DNA of 64,000 bases from Rhodothermia bacterium (GTDB taxonomy: Bacteria; Bacteroidota; Rhodothermia; Rhodothermales; JAAAOL01), in NCBI GenBank assembly GCA_030428385.1, contig JAUIDY010000002.1, positions 62,001 through 126,000 on the forward strand. The letters run 5' to 3'. How positions within the stretch are numbered: position 1 is the stretch's first letter; the number at the start of each line of letters is the position of its first letter. Below are positions 46,676-56,068 of the stretch, one piece after another. Below the pieces are notes generated by a model. That model searched no databases and had not been told where the DNA came from. It saw only the letters and a list, made by a program, of their open reading frames with translations. Both the position numbers and the translations under genes were made by a program.

Positions 46676-46838
46676 AGAGGCTGTTGATATTTGTGATCTT
46701 GGGCTGCACAAGCGCTCTCGCGGCGTCTTTGCTCCCGCTTTGTCGGCCCGTAGCGCTGCTACGCTCCTCCAAAGGGGTGACCAAATCCATCCCCGATGGC
46801 ATCTTGCTCGCTCCAAACTGAAAACCTCAACAGCCTCT
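46676..46838. repeat. 163 bp unit with 12 bp terminal inverted repeats
   Basis: AGAGGCTGTTGA (46676-46687) is the perfect reverse complement of TCAACAGCCTCT (46827-46838). No gene is inside. GAGGCTGTTGA resembles ends seen on several insertion-sequence families, so this may be a small non-autonomous element or an IS remnant. No target duplication is obvious. It lies in the 581-base gap upstream of the mrdA-rodA operon. Confidence 0.7.
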
Positions 46839-47054
46839 AAGCAGCGTTCGCTGGAATCGGTTCCAACGAAAAGAGGCTCTTGTTAGTCATCGTCGCTGTT
46901 TGGTGTACATTTAAGATGACAACGTGCTCTTTTACGGCGTCGTTGCGCACATACAGACAGCGGCGGTGTTTTTTGTGATGACCATCGAATGGGACGTACC
47001 GACGGTTCGTCTAATCCTCTACACCATCGGGTCATTTGACCGTGCGTCCGGCGC

Positions 47055-47062
47055 TATTTTTG
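47055..47062 (+). promoter_or_regulatory. Candidate Bacteroidota-type -7 element
   Basis: TATTTTTG matches TAnnTTTG, with TTTG (47035-47038) upstream. The 16-base spacing is shorter than the usual 19, so this is only a candidate for the 47211 gene. 46839-47034 shows nothing else. Confidence 0.35.
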
Positions 47063-47210
47063 ATGTACCCTACACATAGGGCATTTTGCCATGCGCCGGC
47101 AACCCTGTCCGGCTCGTGCTGTTACATATCTGTCTTTATTGCATCCAACGCTTGCGCGTGCTGCCTGTTTTTTGCATCGTGTAGTCTTGACTGCCTAACC
47201 TGTGCCTGTT

Positions 47211-50200
47211 ATGCCTACCTTTTCCCGGCCTGTTTCTTTCCTGGCGCTGTTTACCCTCGCCTTCACCTGGTCCCTTGTCGTGCTTCCGGCGGCCAGCGCA
47301 CAGTATTTTGGGCGCAATAAGGTCCAGTATGATGAGTTCGATTTTCAACGCTTCGATACCGAACACTTCGAGATCTACTTTTATCCGGAAGAGGAGCAAA
47401 AGGTAAAAGATGTGGCCCGCATGGCCGAGCGTTGGTATGGACGCCACTCGCGGACCTACCTGCGCGAGTTTGACGAGCAGAAGCCGCTCATCTTCTACGC
47501 CAATCATGCCGATTTTCAGCAGACCAACGCCATCTCGGGGCAACTCAGTGAAGGCACGGGCGGTGTGACGGAATCGCTTAAAGAGCGGGTGGTGATGCCG
47601 CTCACCGGTATCTACAGCGAGACGGACCATGTGCTGGGCCACGAACTGGTGCACTCCTTTCAGTACGACATTGGGCTGGCCGACAGCGACAGCATCCGGT
47701 TCTCCCTCGGCCTGATTCCGCTCTGGCTCATCGAAGGCACCGCCGAATACCTTTCCGTGGGCCGCCGCGACCCGCACACGGCGATGTGGCTGCGCGACGC
47801 CGCCATCCGCGACGACCTGCCCACCATCGACGACCTAACGCGCAGCAACAAATATTTCCCGTACCGTTACGGGCAGGCGTATATGGCCTACATCGGCGGT
47901 AAATATGGCGACGCCGCCGTCACGAACCTCTACAAGCTGGCCGGTCGCACCGGGCTCGACTCGGCGTTCGTCTATACCCTCGGCATCAAGGCGGACTCGC
48001 TCTCAAAAGAGTGGATTCAGGCCGTCAAAGACACCTACCTGCCGCTCGTTGAGGGGCGGACGCCGTTTATCGACGCGGGGCGTCCGGTGCTAAACGAGGA
48101 CATCAACGGCGGACGCATGAACATTGCGCCGGTCCTCAGCCCCGACGGCAAATACGTGGCCTACCTCTCCGAACGCGACATTTTCAACATCAACCTGTTT
48201 GTGGCCGATGCCGAAACGGGGCAGGTGGTGAAGAAGCTGCGGTCGATGAGCCGCAACCCCGAATTTGACGCCATTCAGTTTATCAACTCGGCAGGCACGT
48301 GGTCGCCTGATGGTGAAGAGTTTGCTTTTGTCACGTTTGCCCAGGGCGACAACGAGGTCACGATCTGGAATCTCGACTCTGGCAACATCGAGCGGCGCGT
48401 GAAGGTGGAAGGCGTCTCGGCGCTGAGCAACCCGGCGTGGTCGCCCGACGGCAAACAGATCGCGTTCTCGGGCATTGACGGCGGCATCAGCGACATTTAC
48501 CTGCTCGATGTGGAAACCAACGCCGTGCGGCAAGTCACCAACGACCGCTACGCCGACCTCCAACCCGCGTGGTCGCCCGATGGGCAAACCCTCGCGGTGG
48601 TGACGGACCGCGGGCCCGAAGGCACCAACTTCGCCACGCTCAAGTTCGGCGAGCCGCGCCTGTCGCTCATCAACGTGGAGACTGGCGAAATCGAAGTGAT
48701 TCGTCCGTTTACGCAAGGCAAGCAGATCAATCCCCAGTTTGCGCCGGACGGCCGGAGTGTTTACTTCGTGTCGGACCAGGATGGGTTCTCCGACATCTAC
48801 CGCTACATGCTGGAGACGAAAGAGACCCTGCGCATCACCCGCCTGCAAACCGGTGTGAGCGGCATCACGGGCATGTCGCCTGCGATGTCGGTGGCGATGC
48901 AGAGCGGGCGGATGCTGTTTTCAGTGTTCTCGAATAACACCTATTCGGTCTTCGCGATGGAGCCCGAAGACCTGGAAGGCCGCTCCTTGACCCTGGCTGA
49001 TATCCAGACGGCTCCCACCGACCTCGCCCTCAACAGCGACGGCAATCCAATTCCCGGTGAAACCGCCGACACGCCGCTGACCGGCCCCTCGATTGCGGGA
49101 CTGCTGCCGCCCGTGGGCGCATATGGCGAAGGCCTCGTGAGCAACTATCTCGAAGATCCGCTAACCGGGCTGCCCGAAAACACCGACTATGAAGTCAAAA
49201 ACTACAGCTCCCGGCTGCGGCTCGACTATGTGGCCCCGCCGACGGTGGGTGTGGCGGCAGGCGGTTTGTATGGATCCGGGATTGCAGGCGGCGTCGGTTT
49301 CTTCTTTAGCGATATGTTGGGCAACCAGAACCTGACCGTGGTAGCCCAGGCCAACGGGACCTTTAAGGACATTGGCGGGCAGGCCGTGTACATGAACCAG
49401 GGCAAACGCTTCAACTGGGGCGGAGCCGTGGGTCACATTCCGATCCTGTTTGGTAGTTCTGGATTCCGAGCGGGTCCCATTCCGGGCACCACCGAACTCG
49501 TTGAGCTGCGCCAGCGCATCTTCATCGACCGCCTGGTGGGCATCGGTTCGTATCCGCTGACATCCACGCGCCGCTTCGAGGTTAATGCCGGGTTTGTACG
49601 CTACGGCTTCGACTACGAAGAAATCGTCTTCACCTTCGACAACCTGACGGGGGCGGCGTCGCGGCAGCGCAACAACCTCAATGAGTTCGAGCCGGACGAC
49701 GAATATTTCTTCCAGACGGCGGCCGCCTACGTGGGCGACTTCTCGAACTTCGGGTTTACCTCGCCGCTGCAAGGCGGACGCTATCGGTTCCAGGTGGCGC
49801 CGCAGGTGGGTACGGCTACCTATGTGACGGCCCTGGCAGACTACCGGCGTTATTTCTTTGCCAAGCCGTTCACCTTTGCGGTGCGCGGGCTACATATTGG
49901 CAACTATGGAGCTGACCAAGACGATATCTTCGCTGAGGAATACCTGGGGTACTCCTACTATCCGGGTTTTGTGCGCGGCTACAGCTTCAACTCCATCGAT
50001 ACGGCTGAGGAATGCACCGAGGAATTGCTGCAACCCAACGAGACGGGCGGATTGAGTTGCTCCATCACGACGGCGCTACGCGGTACCCGCTCGGCGTTGG
50101 TGAGCGCCGAAGTGCGCCTGCCGTTCCTCGGCACCGAGTCGCTGGGCTTGCTCAACTTCCCGTACTTGCCGACGGAGCTTACCCTGTTCAGTGATGCGGG

Positions 50201-50405
50201 GCTGGCGTGGAACGAAGGCGACAATCCGTTTAAGCTGTTGGAGTTTGCCGACAACCTCGCCAACCGGGTGCCCGTGGTCAGTGCCGGTGCCTCCGCTCGC
50301 ATGAACATCCTCGGCTATATTATCCTCGAAGTGTTCTACGCCTACCCGTTCCAGCGCCCCGAAAAGGGTGGGCACTTCGGCGTGCAACTCTCGCCGGGCT
50401 GGTAA
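47211..50405 (+). CDS. Large metallopeptidase-like/beta-propeller/outer-membrane protein
   Basis: 1064 aa from ATG 47211 (GTG 47202 possible). Signal peptide FLALFTLAFTWSLVVLPAASA. The first part has LGHELVHSFQYDIG, a HExxH zinc-type motif, in a peptidase-MA-like domain. Then PD40/TolB-like propeller repeats (VLSPDGKYVAYLSE; AWSPDGKQIAFSGI; AWSPDGQTLAVVTD; FAPDGRSVYFVSDQDG). The C-terminal 400 residues are beta-rich with an FxF-like end (HFGVQLSPGW), typical of an outer-membrane barrel. A protein of this layout is common in Bacteroidota, but its role is unknown. A strong terminator follows. Confidence 0.83.
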   Translation: MPTFSRPVSFLALFTLAFTWSLVVLPAASAQYFGRNKVQYDEFDFQRFDTEHFEIYFYPEEEQKVKDVARMAERWYGRHSRTYLREFDEQKPLIFYANHADFQQTNAISGQLSEGTGGVTESLKERVVMPLTGIYSETDHVLGHELVHSFQYDIGLADSDSIRFSLGLIPLWLIEGTAEYLSVGRRDPHTAMWLRDAAIRDDLPTIDDLTRSNKYFPYRYGQAYMAYIGGKYGDAAVTNLYKLAGRTGLDSAFVYTLGIKADSLSKEWIQAVKDTYLPLVEGRTPFIDAGRPVLNEDINGGRMNIAPVLSPDGKYVAYLSERDIFNINLFVADAETGQVVKKLRSMSRNPEFDAIQFINSAGTWSPDGEEFAFVTFAQGDNEVTIWNLDSGNIERRVKVEGVSALSNPAWSPDGKQIAFSGIDGGISDIYLLDVETNAVRQVTNDRYADLQPAWSPDGQTLAVVTDRGPEGTNFATLKFGEPRLSLINVETGEIEVIRPFTQGKQINPQFAPDGRSVYFVSDQDGFSDIYRYMLETKETLRITRLQTGVSGITGMSPAMSVAMQSGRMLFSVFSNNTYSVFAMEPEDLEGRSLTLADIQTAPTDLALNSDGNPIPGETADTPLTGPSIAGLLPPVGAYGEGLVSNYLEDPLTGLPENTDYEVKNYSSRLRLDYVAPPTVGVAAGGLYGSGIAGGVGFFFSDMLGNQNLTVVAQANGTFKDIGGQAVYMNQGKRFNWGGAVGHIPILFGSSGFRAGPIPGTTELVELRQRIFIDRLVGIGSYPLTSTRRFEVNAGFVRYGFDYEEIVFTFDNLTGAASRQRNNLNEFEPDDEYFFQTAAAYVGDFSNFGFTSPLQGGRYRFQVAPQVGTATYVTALADYRRYFFAKPFTFAVRGLHIGNYGADQDDIFAEEYLGYSYYPGFVRGYSFNSIDTAEECTEELLQPNETGGLSCSITTALRGTRSALVSAEVRLPFLGTESLGLLNFPYLPTELTLFSDAGLAWNEGDNPFKLLEFADNLANRVPVVSAGASARMNILGYIILEVFYAYPFQRPEKGGHFGVQLSPGW

Positions 50406-50430
50406 ACCAACGTTTGGCATAACAAGACAA

Positions 50431-50470
50431 AGGCGTGGGCGGATTTTTATCGCCCACGCCTTTTGTTTTT
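50431..50470. terminator. Bidirectional intrinsic terminator
   Basis: GGCGTGGGCG (50432-50441) pairs with CGCCCACGCC (50451-50460), a 10 bp GC-rich stem, followed by T runs on the plus side; A runs upstream serve the minus strand. It separates the 47211 gene from the convergent PhzF gene. Confidence 0.9.
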
Positions 50471-50500
50471 TGCTCTTCACCGCTTATGCCCCTCCGCTCG

Positions 50501-51292
50501 TCACTGCAATTCCGCTTTTAACACCGTCACCGCTTCGCCGAACAGTGTCACCCGGTCGCCATTAACCTGCACGCCCACCATGCCGCCACGCGCCGAAGCC
50601 TGATAGCCCACGAGATCATCCTTGCCCAGTTGTTCTTTCCAGAAGGGTCCCAAGGCGCAGTGCGCCGAGCCCGTAACGGGGTCTTCGGGCACCCCGGCAC
50701 GTGGGGCAAAGAAACGCGAAATAAAGTCGTAGCCCGGAACGTCCGATACCGCCGTTACCATCACCCCCCGTGCCTCGACCCGTGCCAGCAGGCTGAGGTC
50801 CGGCGTAAGTGTGCGGACAGCATCAGCAGAGGCAAGCTGGACGAGGTAATCCATCTTGTTGCTGCCCACATACACCGGTTGTTCGCCCAGGGCTTCAACC
50901 AACCCAGCCGGCGCTTCGGCTGGTACAGGTGGTTTCGCCGGGAAGTCCATGGCAATGCGTTTGTGGTGTCGCCGTGTGTACAACGGCCCACTACGCGTAT
51001 GAAAGGTTAAGGGTGTTGAAGCCAACACATACCCGGTTTCCCACAAGACGTGGGCACTTGCCAACGTAGCATGACCACACAGATCTACCTCCACGGCGGG
51101 CGTAAACCAGCGGAGGTCGAAATGGCCTTCATCGGTACGCGGCACCAGAAAGGCGGTCTCCGAGAGGTTCATTTCACGAGCCAGGTTTTGCATCCATGCC
51201 TCGTCCGCGGGCGCGTCTAGCACGCAAACCGCCGCCGGATTGCCTGAAAAAAGGGTGTTTGTGAACGCATCAACTTGGTACAATATCTGCAT
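50501..51292 (-). CDS. PhzF family isomerase/epimerase-like protein
   Basis: 263 aa. N-terminal VDAFTNTLFSGNPAAVCVL, the catalytic Glu in MNLSETAFLV, and WFTPAVEVDLCGHATLASAH are typical; the second half has RFFAPRAGVPEDPVTGSAHCAL. PhzF proteins isomerise small carboxylic acids in phenazine or other pathways; no phenazine genes are nearby, so the substrate is unknown. Confidence 0.9.
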   Translation of the reverse strand: MQILYQVDAFTNTLFSGNPAAVCVLDAPADEAWMQNLAREMNLSETAFLVPRTDEGHFDLRWFTPAVEVDLCGHATLASAHVLWETGYVLASTPLTFHTRSGPLYTRRHHKRIAMDFPAKPPVPAEAPAGLVEALGEQPVYVGSNKMDYLVQLASADAVRTLTPDLSLLARVEARGVMVTAVSDVPGYDFISRFFAPRAGVPEDPVTGSAHCALGPFWKEQLGKDDLVGYQASARGGMVGVQVNGDRVTLFGEAVTVLKAELQ

Positions 51293-51375
51293 AGAGAAAA
51301 GTGGAGTTCGAGAAGCTAAACTGCTAAATTAACCCGGTTATTAACGTGCAACCACACCCATCGCCCCCTGCACGA

Positions 51376-52476
51376 ATGTATCCCTTCTTTCGTTCCCTGC
51401 TTTTCCGCCTCGATGCCGAACGGGCTCATAATGTAGGTGCGGGCGCTGCCCGTCTGGTTCAGGCCGTAAATCCGGGGCTGGTGGAGCCGTGGTTTGAATA
51501 TGGAAACGCAGCGCTGAGCCAGACGCTGTGGGGGCGTTCCTTTCCTAATCCTATCGGGCTGGCGGCAGGCTTCGACAAAAACGCCAAGCTGGTGCGCTTT
51601 TGGGAAAAGGTGGGCTTTGGTTTCATTGAGGTGGGGTCGGTGACGGCGAAACCCTCCAAAGGCAACGCCCGTCCGCGTGCCTTCCGGCTGCCCGAGGATC
51701 AGGCGCTCATCAACCGCATGGGGCTCAATAACCAGGGGGCCGAAAAGGTGGCGCGGCGGCTCAAACGACGCAACGGTATCCGCACGATGCCGCTCGGCAT
51801 CAACATCGCGAAGACGCCCTCCGACGCGATTCTGGGCGAAGCGGCCATTGAGGACTTCCGGCTCAGCTTCCAAAAACTCGCGCCTTACGCCGATTACATC
51901 ACCCTCAACATCTCGTGCCCCAATACCGAGGATGGCAAAACATTTGAAGAAGCCGAAAGCCTAGACCGACTGCTTCGTGTCATCTTTGCCGAACGCAAAC
52001 AGGTTCATCCCACCGTTCCGGTGCTCGTCAAACTCGCCCCGCCTACCTCCACGCGGGTGGTGTATGACAGCAGCGTGGAGGAAGTGGTGTCGGTCTCGCT
52101 AAGCCACGGGGTACACGGCTTTATCGCCACGAACACCTCCGCCGACCGAGACATTCTATCTACCTCAGAAGCGGAGCTTCAACGCATCGGCAATGGCGGC
52201 TTGAGCGGGGCTCCGCTGTTCGAGCGTTCGACGCACCTGGTACGCTATATCTACCAGCGCACCAAGGGCCAAAAGCCGATTATTGGCGTTGGGGGAGTGC
52301 ATTCAGCAGAAACGGCCTATGCCAAGTTGCGGGCGGGGGCCTCGCTCGTGCAGATCTATACCGCCCTCGTTTACGAAGGCCCCAGCCTCATCAAGCGCAT
52401 CAAGGAAGGATTGGTAAAATTATTGGAGCAAGATGGCTACTCGTCGGTGAAAGAGGTGGTGGGCCGCGACACGTAG
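51376..52476 (+). CDS. pyrD: Quinone-dependent dihydroorotate dehydrogenase (class 2)
   Basis: 366 aa from ATG 51376; GTG 51346 adds ten residues. The N-terminal helix YPFFRSLLFRLDAERAHN anchors it to the membrane. FMN motifs: GLAAGFDKNAKL, NRMGLNNQGA, LNISCPNTEDGK with catalytic Ser, and IGVGGVHSAETAY. It makes orotate in pyrimidine synthesis and passes electrons to quinone. pyrH is the only other pyrimidine gene in view. Confidence 0.95.
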   Translation: MYPFFRSLLFRLDAERAHNVGAGAARLVQAVNPGLVEPWFEYGNAALSQTLWGRSFPNPIGLAAGFDKNAKLVRFWEKVGFGFIEVGSVTAKPSKGNARPRAFRLPEDQALINRMGLNNQGAEKVARRLKRRNGIRTMPLGINIAKTPSDAILGEAAIEDFRLSFQKLAPYADYITLNISCPNTEDGKTFEEAESLDRLLRVIFAERKQVHPTVPVLVKLAPPTSTRVVYDSSVEEVVSVSLSHGVHGFIATNTSADRDILSTSEAELQRIGNGGLSGAPLFERSTHLVRYIYQRTKGQKPIIGVGGVHSAETAYAKLRAGASLVQIYTALVYEGPSLIKRIKEGLVKLLEQDGYSSVKEVVGRDT

Positions 52477-52512
52477 GCCCGGACGCTCCCTTCGATCGCC
52501 TTTCTTGTCCTG

Positions 52513-55401
52513 ATGAAACGCCTTGCTAGCCTGCTTGCCGTCTTGTTGATGCTTTCGATGGTAGGGTGGACGACGTTTAGCGTTTGGCACCTGAAGCCGC
52601 CCACCAAGCACGACGTTTTCCCCGGCACGGGCACATGGGCACAGGCCACGCTCGACTCACTGACGCTGGAGCAAAAGGTGGCGCAGCTCTTCTCGGCGCG
52701 GGCCTATAGTACCTTCCGCAACAACGCCGATGTGCCCAGCTATGAGGACCTGCAGGATCTGGTGACCAACTTTGGCATCGGCGGGCTGACGTTTTTTCAG
52801 GGTGACTCGTACAGCCAGGCACGGCTGCTCAACGACTTGCAAGCCCAGGCAGCGGTGCCGCTGCTGGTGGCACAGGACATGGAGTGGGGCGCAGGAATGC
52901 GGCTGAACGATGCGACCTCGTTCCCACGTGCCATGGCAGTGGGCGCAACTCGCGACACGGCGTATGCCTATGCCATCGGTCATGCAACAGCGCAAGAAGC
53001 ACGGGCGGTGGGTGTGCATCACATCTTTGCGCCGGTTGCTGACGTCAACAACAACCCGTTTAATCCCATCATCAACGTACGCTCGTTCGGTGAAGAGCCC
53101 GACCTCGTGGCGTCGATGGTGACGTCGTTTATCCGAGGGGCGCAAGATGGTGGCGTGCTCGCGACGGCCAAGCATTTTCCCGGCCACGGCGACACCGCCA
53201 CGGACTCGCACGCCGACTTGCCCGTGCTCCAGCACTCCCGCGCCCGCCTCGATTCGCTTGAACTGATCCCGTTTCGTCGTGCCATCGACGCGGGGGTGAT
53301 GAGCGTGATGACCGCGCACCTCGCCTTCCCGCTCGTGGAACCCGACCTGTCGATTCCGGCGTCGCTGTCGGCCAAGGTGACGCAGGAGATGTTACGCGAC
53401 GACCTCGGTTTTGAGGGGCTGATCGTTACGGATGCGCTCGACATGCAGGCCGTGACGGCGCACTTTGAACCCGGCGAACTGGCGGTGCGCGCCTTGAAAG
53501 CGGGAGCCGACATGCTGCTGCTGTCTGAAGATCCCTACGCCGCCCGCGACGCCATTCTGGCGGCCATTGAGCAGGGCGAACTCACCGAGGAACGCATCGA
53601 TGCGTCGGTGTTGAAGATTCTGAAAGCCAAAGATTGGGCGGGGCTTCATGAGGAGCGGCAGGTGGCACCCTTCACGACACAACAGGTGGTGGCATCGGCA
53701 GAGCACCGGGCGCTCAGCACCACCATTGCCCGCGACGCGCTGACGCTGCTGCGCAACGAAGCACTGGTGCTTCCGCTCGCCCAGCCGGGCCGCATCTTAA
53801 CAACCGTGCTAAGCGACAACAACAGCGCCCGCACGGGGCGACCGTTTACGGAGATGCTAACACGCTTCGTGGAAGCCGATACCACGGTTGTTCTCGGCCG
53901 TCGCGCCCGCACTGCCGATTATGCCGAGGCCTACGCCGAAGCCTCCCGCGCCGAAGTGATTGTGGTGCCTATCTTCTTGCGGGTGCGTTCCGGGAGTTCT
54001 TCCATCGGCTTGCCGGATCGCCAGAAAAAGTTTGTAGAAGATCTCATCGCCACCGGCAAACCCGTGGTGGTGGTGTCGTTTGGCAACCCCTACCTCGTGC
54101 TCGACCTCTCGGAGCAGCCGAGCGCGTATGTGGCCGCCTACGGAAGCGACAACGCCTTGCAAGAGGCCGCCGCGCAGGCGCTGTTTGGGGCGGGGCGTTT
54201 TCAGAGCACGCTGCCGGTTTCCATTCCCAACGTGTATGCCGCAGGAGAAGGGCTGACGCTGGCCCAGTCGCGGCTGCGCTACGGCTACCCCAGCGAGGCG
54301 GGCCTGAACCCGGTGATGGTGCAGCGCATCGACTCATTGATGGAGGCGGCGATGGATGACCATGCCTTCCCCGGTGCCGCCGTTGCCATCGGGCGCGGCG
54401 ACGTGCTGGCGCTGCTTGAAGGCTACGGGCATTACACCTACGACTCCGCCCGCCTGGTCTCGCCCCGCTCGCGCTTTGATGTGGCTTCGCTGACCAAGGT
54501 TGTTGCTACCACTACCGCCCTGATGCAACTCTACGAAGGCGGTCACCTGAACCTCGACGCCGAGGTGGCGCGGTACCTGCCTGCGTTTGCCCCGCATGGC
54601 AAGGAGAAACTGACGGTGCGCGATCTGCTGACGCATACCAGCGGGCTTCCCGCGTGGCGTCCGTTTTATCAGGAAGGCATCCTGACGCGAGAAGCCGTCA
54701 TCGACTCAATCATGAGTGTTCGCCCGCAGTTTGCTGTAGGCAGCAGGGCGCAGTACAGCGACTTCAACATGATTACGCTGGCGCTGCTTGTTGAACAGAT
54801 CAGCGGGCAGGACTTCGCCACCTACGTCACCACACGCATTTTCGAGCCGCTGGGCATGCGCAACACCGGTTTCCTCGCTGTCGGCGCACCCGACTCCACC
54901 GTGGTCCCGACGGAAAACGACACCTATTTTCGCAACCGTCTGATTCAGGGCGAGGTACACGATGAAACGGCGTGGTTGTTGGGCGGGGTGGCCGGGCACG
55001 CGGGCCTCTTCACCACCGCCGAAGACCTCGCCACGTTTGCCTACATGCTTACCAACGACGGCTCCATCTACGGCGCCACGTTCCTCAAACCCGAGACGAT
55101 CCGTCTGTTTACCACCGCCGTTGATGCTGACCACCACACACGGGCGCTGGGTTGGGACACCAAAAACCCTGAGGGCTATTCCTCGGCGGGGCAGTATTTC
55201 GGGATGCGTAGCTTCGGGCATACCGGTTTCACCGGCACCTCGTTGTGGATTGACCCCGACCAGAAGCTCTTTGTGATCTTGCTGACGAACCGCGTGTACC
55301 CCACCCGCAACAACCGCAAGCTCACGCCGATTCGCCCGGCCCTCGCCGACATCGCCTACGAGTCGATTCAGGACCCCGAACAACCCTTGACGGCACGCTG
55401 A
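52513..55401 (+). CDS. NagZ-like GH3 beta-N-acetylglucosaminidase fused to a beta-lactamase-family domain
   Basis: 962 aa. N-terminal signal anchor, then a GH3 domain (about 40-380): KHFPGHGDTATDSH (catalytic His/Asp loop, His233) and the nucleophile Asp307 in LIVTDALDM. A GH3 C-terminal part (to about 590) follows, then a serine beta-lactamase/class C-like domain (600-955) with SxxK SLTK (659-662), YSDFN and HTGFTGTS. Likely acts on muropeptides in the periplasm: the first half removes GlcNAc, the second could be a peptidase or amidase. The arrangement is known from Bacteroidota. The GNAT gene starts one base after its stop. Confidence 0.88.
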   Translation: MKRLASLLAVLLMLSMVGWTTFSVWHLKPPTKHDVFPGTGTWAQATLDSLTLEQKVAQLFSARAYSTFRNNADVPSYEDLQDLVTNFGIGGLTFFQGDSYSQARLLNDLQAQAAVPLLVAQDMEWGAGMRLNDATSFPRAMAVGATRDTAYAYAIGHATAQEARAVGVHHIFAPVADVNNNPFNPIINVRSFGEEPDLVASMVTSFIRGAQDGGVLATAKHFPGHGDTATDSHADLPVLQHSRARLDSLELIPFRRAIDAGVMSVMTAHLAFPLVEPDLSIPASLSAKVTQEMLRDDLGFEGLIVTDALDMQAVTAHFEPGELAVRALKAGADMLLLSEDPYAARDAILAAIEQGELTEERIDASVLKILKAKDWAGLHEERQVAPFTTQQVVASAEHRALSTTIARDALTLLRNEALVLPLAQPGRILTTVLSDNNSARTGRPFTEMLTRFVEADTTVVLGRRARTADYAEAYAEASRAEVIVVPIFLRVRSGSSSIGLPDRQKKFVEDLIATGKPVVVVSFGNPYLVLDLSEQPSAYVAAYGSDNALQEAAAQALFGAGRFQSTLPVSIPNVYAAGEGLTLAQSRLRYGYPSEAGLNPVMVQRIDSLMEAAMDDHAFPGAAVAIGRGDVLALLEGYGHYTYDSARLVSPRSRFDVASLTKVVATTTALMQLYEGGHLNLDAEVARYLPAFAPHGKEKLTVRDLLTHTSGLPAWRPFYQEGILTREAVIDSIMSVRPQFAVGSRAQYSDFNMITLALLVEQISGQDFATYVTTRIFEPLGMRNTGFLAVGAPDSTVVPTENDTYFRNRLIQGEVHDETAWLLGGVAGHAGLFTTAEDLATFAYMLTNDGSIYGATFLKPETIRLFTTAVDADHHTRALGWDTKNPEGYSSAGQYFGMRSFGHTGFTGTSLWIDPDQKLFVILLTNRVYPTRNNRKLTPIRPALADIAYESIQDPEQPLTAR

Positions 55402-55402
55402 C

Positions 55403-55879
55403 ATGGAAACCACCCTCACGCTCTGCACAGCCACCACCGACGCGCACTTCGCCGATGCCCGCGTCTTGTTCGAGGAATACGGCCGCATCCCGGAGTTTGC
55501 CATCTGCTTCGACGGCTTCTCGAAAGAGTTGGGACAACTCGCCACCATGTACGGCTCCCCGAAAGGCACCCTGCTCCTCGCGTATTCGGGGGAGGACGCC
55601 GTCGGCTGCGTGGCACTACGCCCGTTTGCCAGCGATGCCACCGCATGCGAGATGAAGCGGCTCTATGTGCGTCCCTCCACACGCGGCAGCGGCCTCGGGC
55701 GTACGCTCGCCACCCGCATCATCGACGAAGCGAAAGCAATGGGCTACACCCGCATGGTGCTCGACACGCTTCCCGTGATGGAACACGCCCAGGCCCTCTA
55801 CCGCACCCTGGGCTTCGAAGAAACACCCTCGCATGACGCCGTCGCCCGCGAGGTGGTGTATATGGCGCGGGCGCTGTAG
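55403..55879 (+). CDS. GNAT-family N-acetyltransferase
   Basis: 158 aa. Acetyl-CoA pocket RPSTRGSGLGRTLATRIIDEA (R/Q-x-x-G-x-G/A) near residue 91, preceded by CEMKRLYV. C-terminal motif FEETP-HDAVAREVVYMARAL is common in small GNATs. The substrate is unknown. Directly follows the fusion gene, so likely co-transcribed. A 189-base gap follows before the sensor kinase. Confidence 0.85.
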   Translation: METTLTLCTATTDAHFADARVLFEEYGRIPEFAICFDGFSKELGQLATMYGSPKGTLLLAYSGEDAVGCVALRPFASDATACEMKRLYVRPSTRGSGLGRTLATRIIDEAKAMGYTRMVLDTLPVMEHAQALYRTLGFEETPSHDAVAREVVYMARAL

Positions 55880-56068
55880 GCTGATCTTCACAGCACGTCT
55901 TTATCCTGTTTGCAAGGCCGTATCGGTTCTTGTTGGCAAGGGGGCCTGATATTCTACGGACTGCTCGTCGGAAGCATACGGCAAGTTGCTTTTCATCCGC
56001 CATGAGCCGATTCTGCGGATGGTGTCGTGTAGGAAAGCGAGTCCTTTTAATCATTGCCAACAGGCCCC

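Noticed and set aside
47136-47777. 213 aa minus-strand frame overlapping the start of the large surface protein
   Set aside because: Opposite strand of a gene with signal peptide and clear domains.
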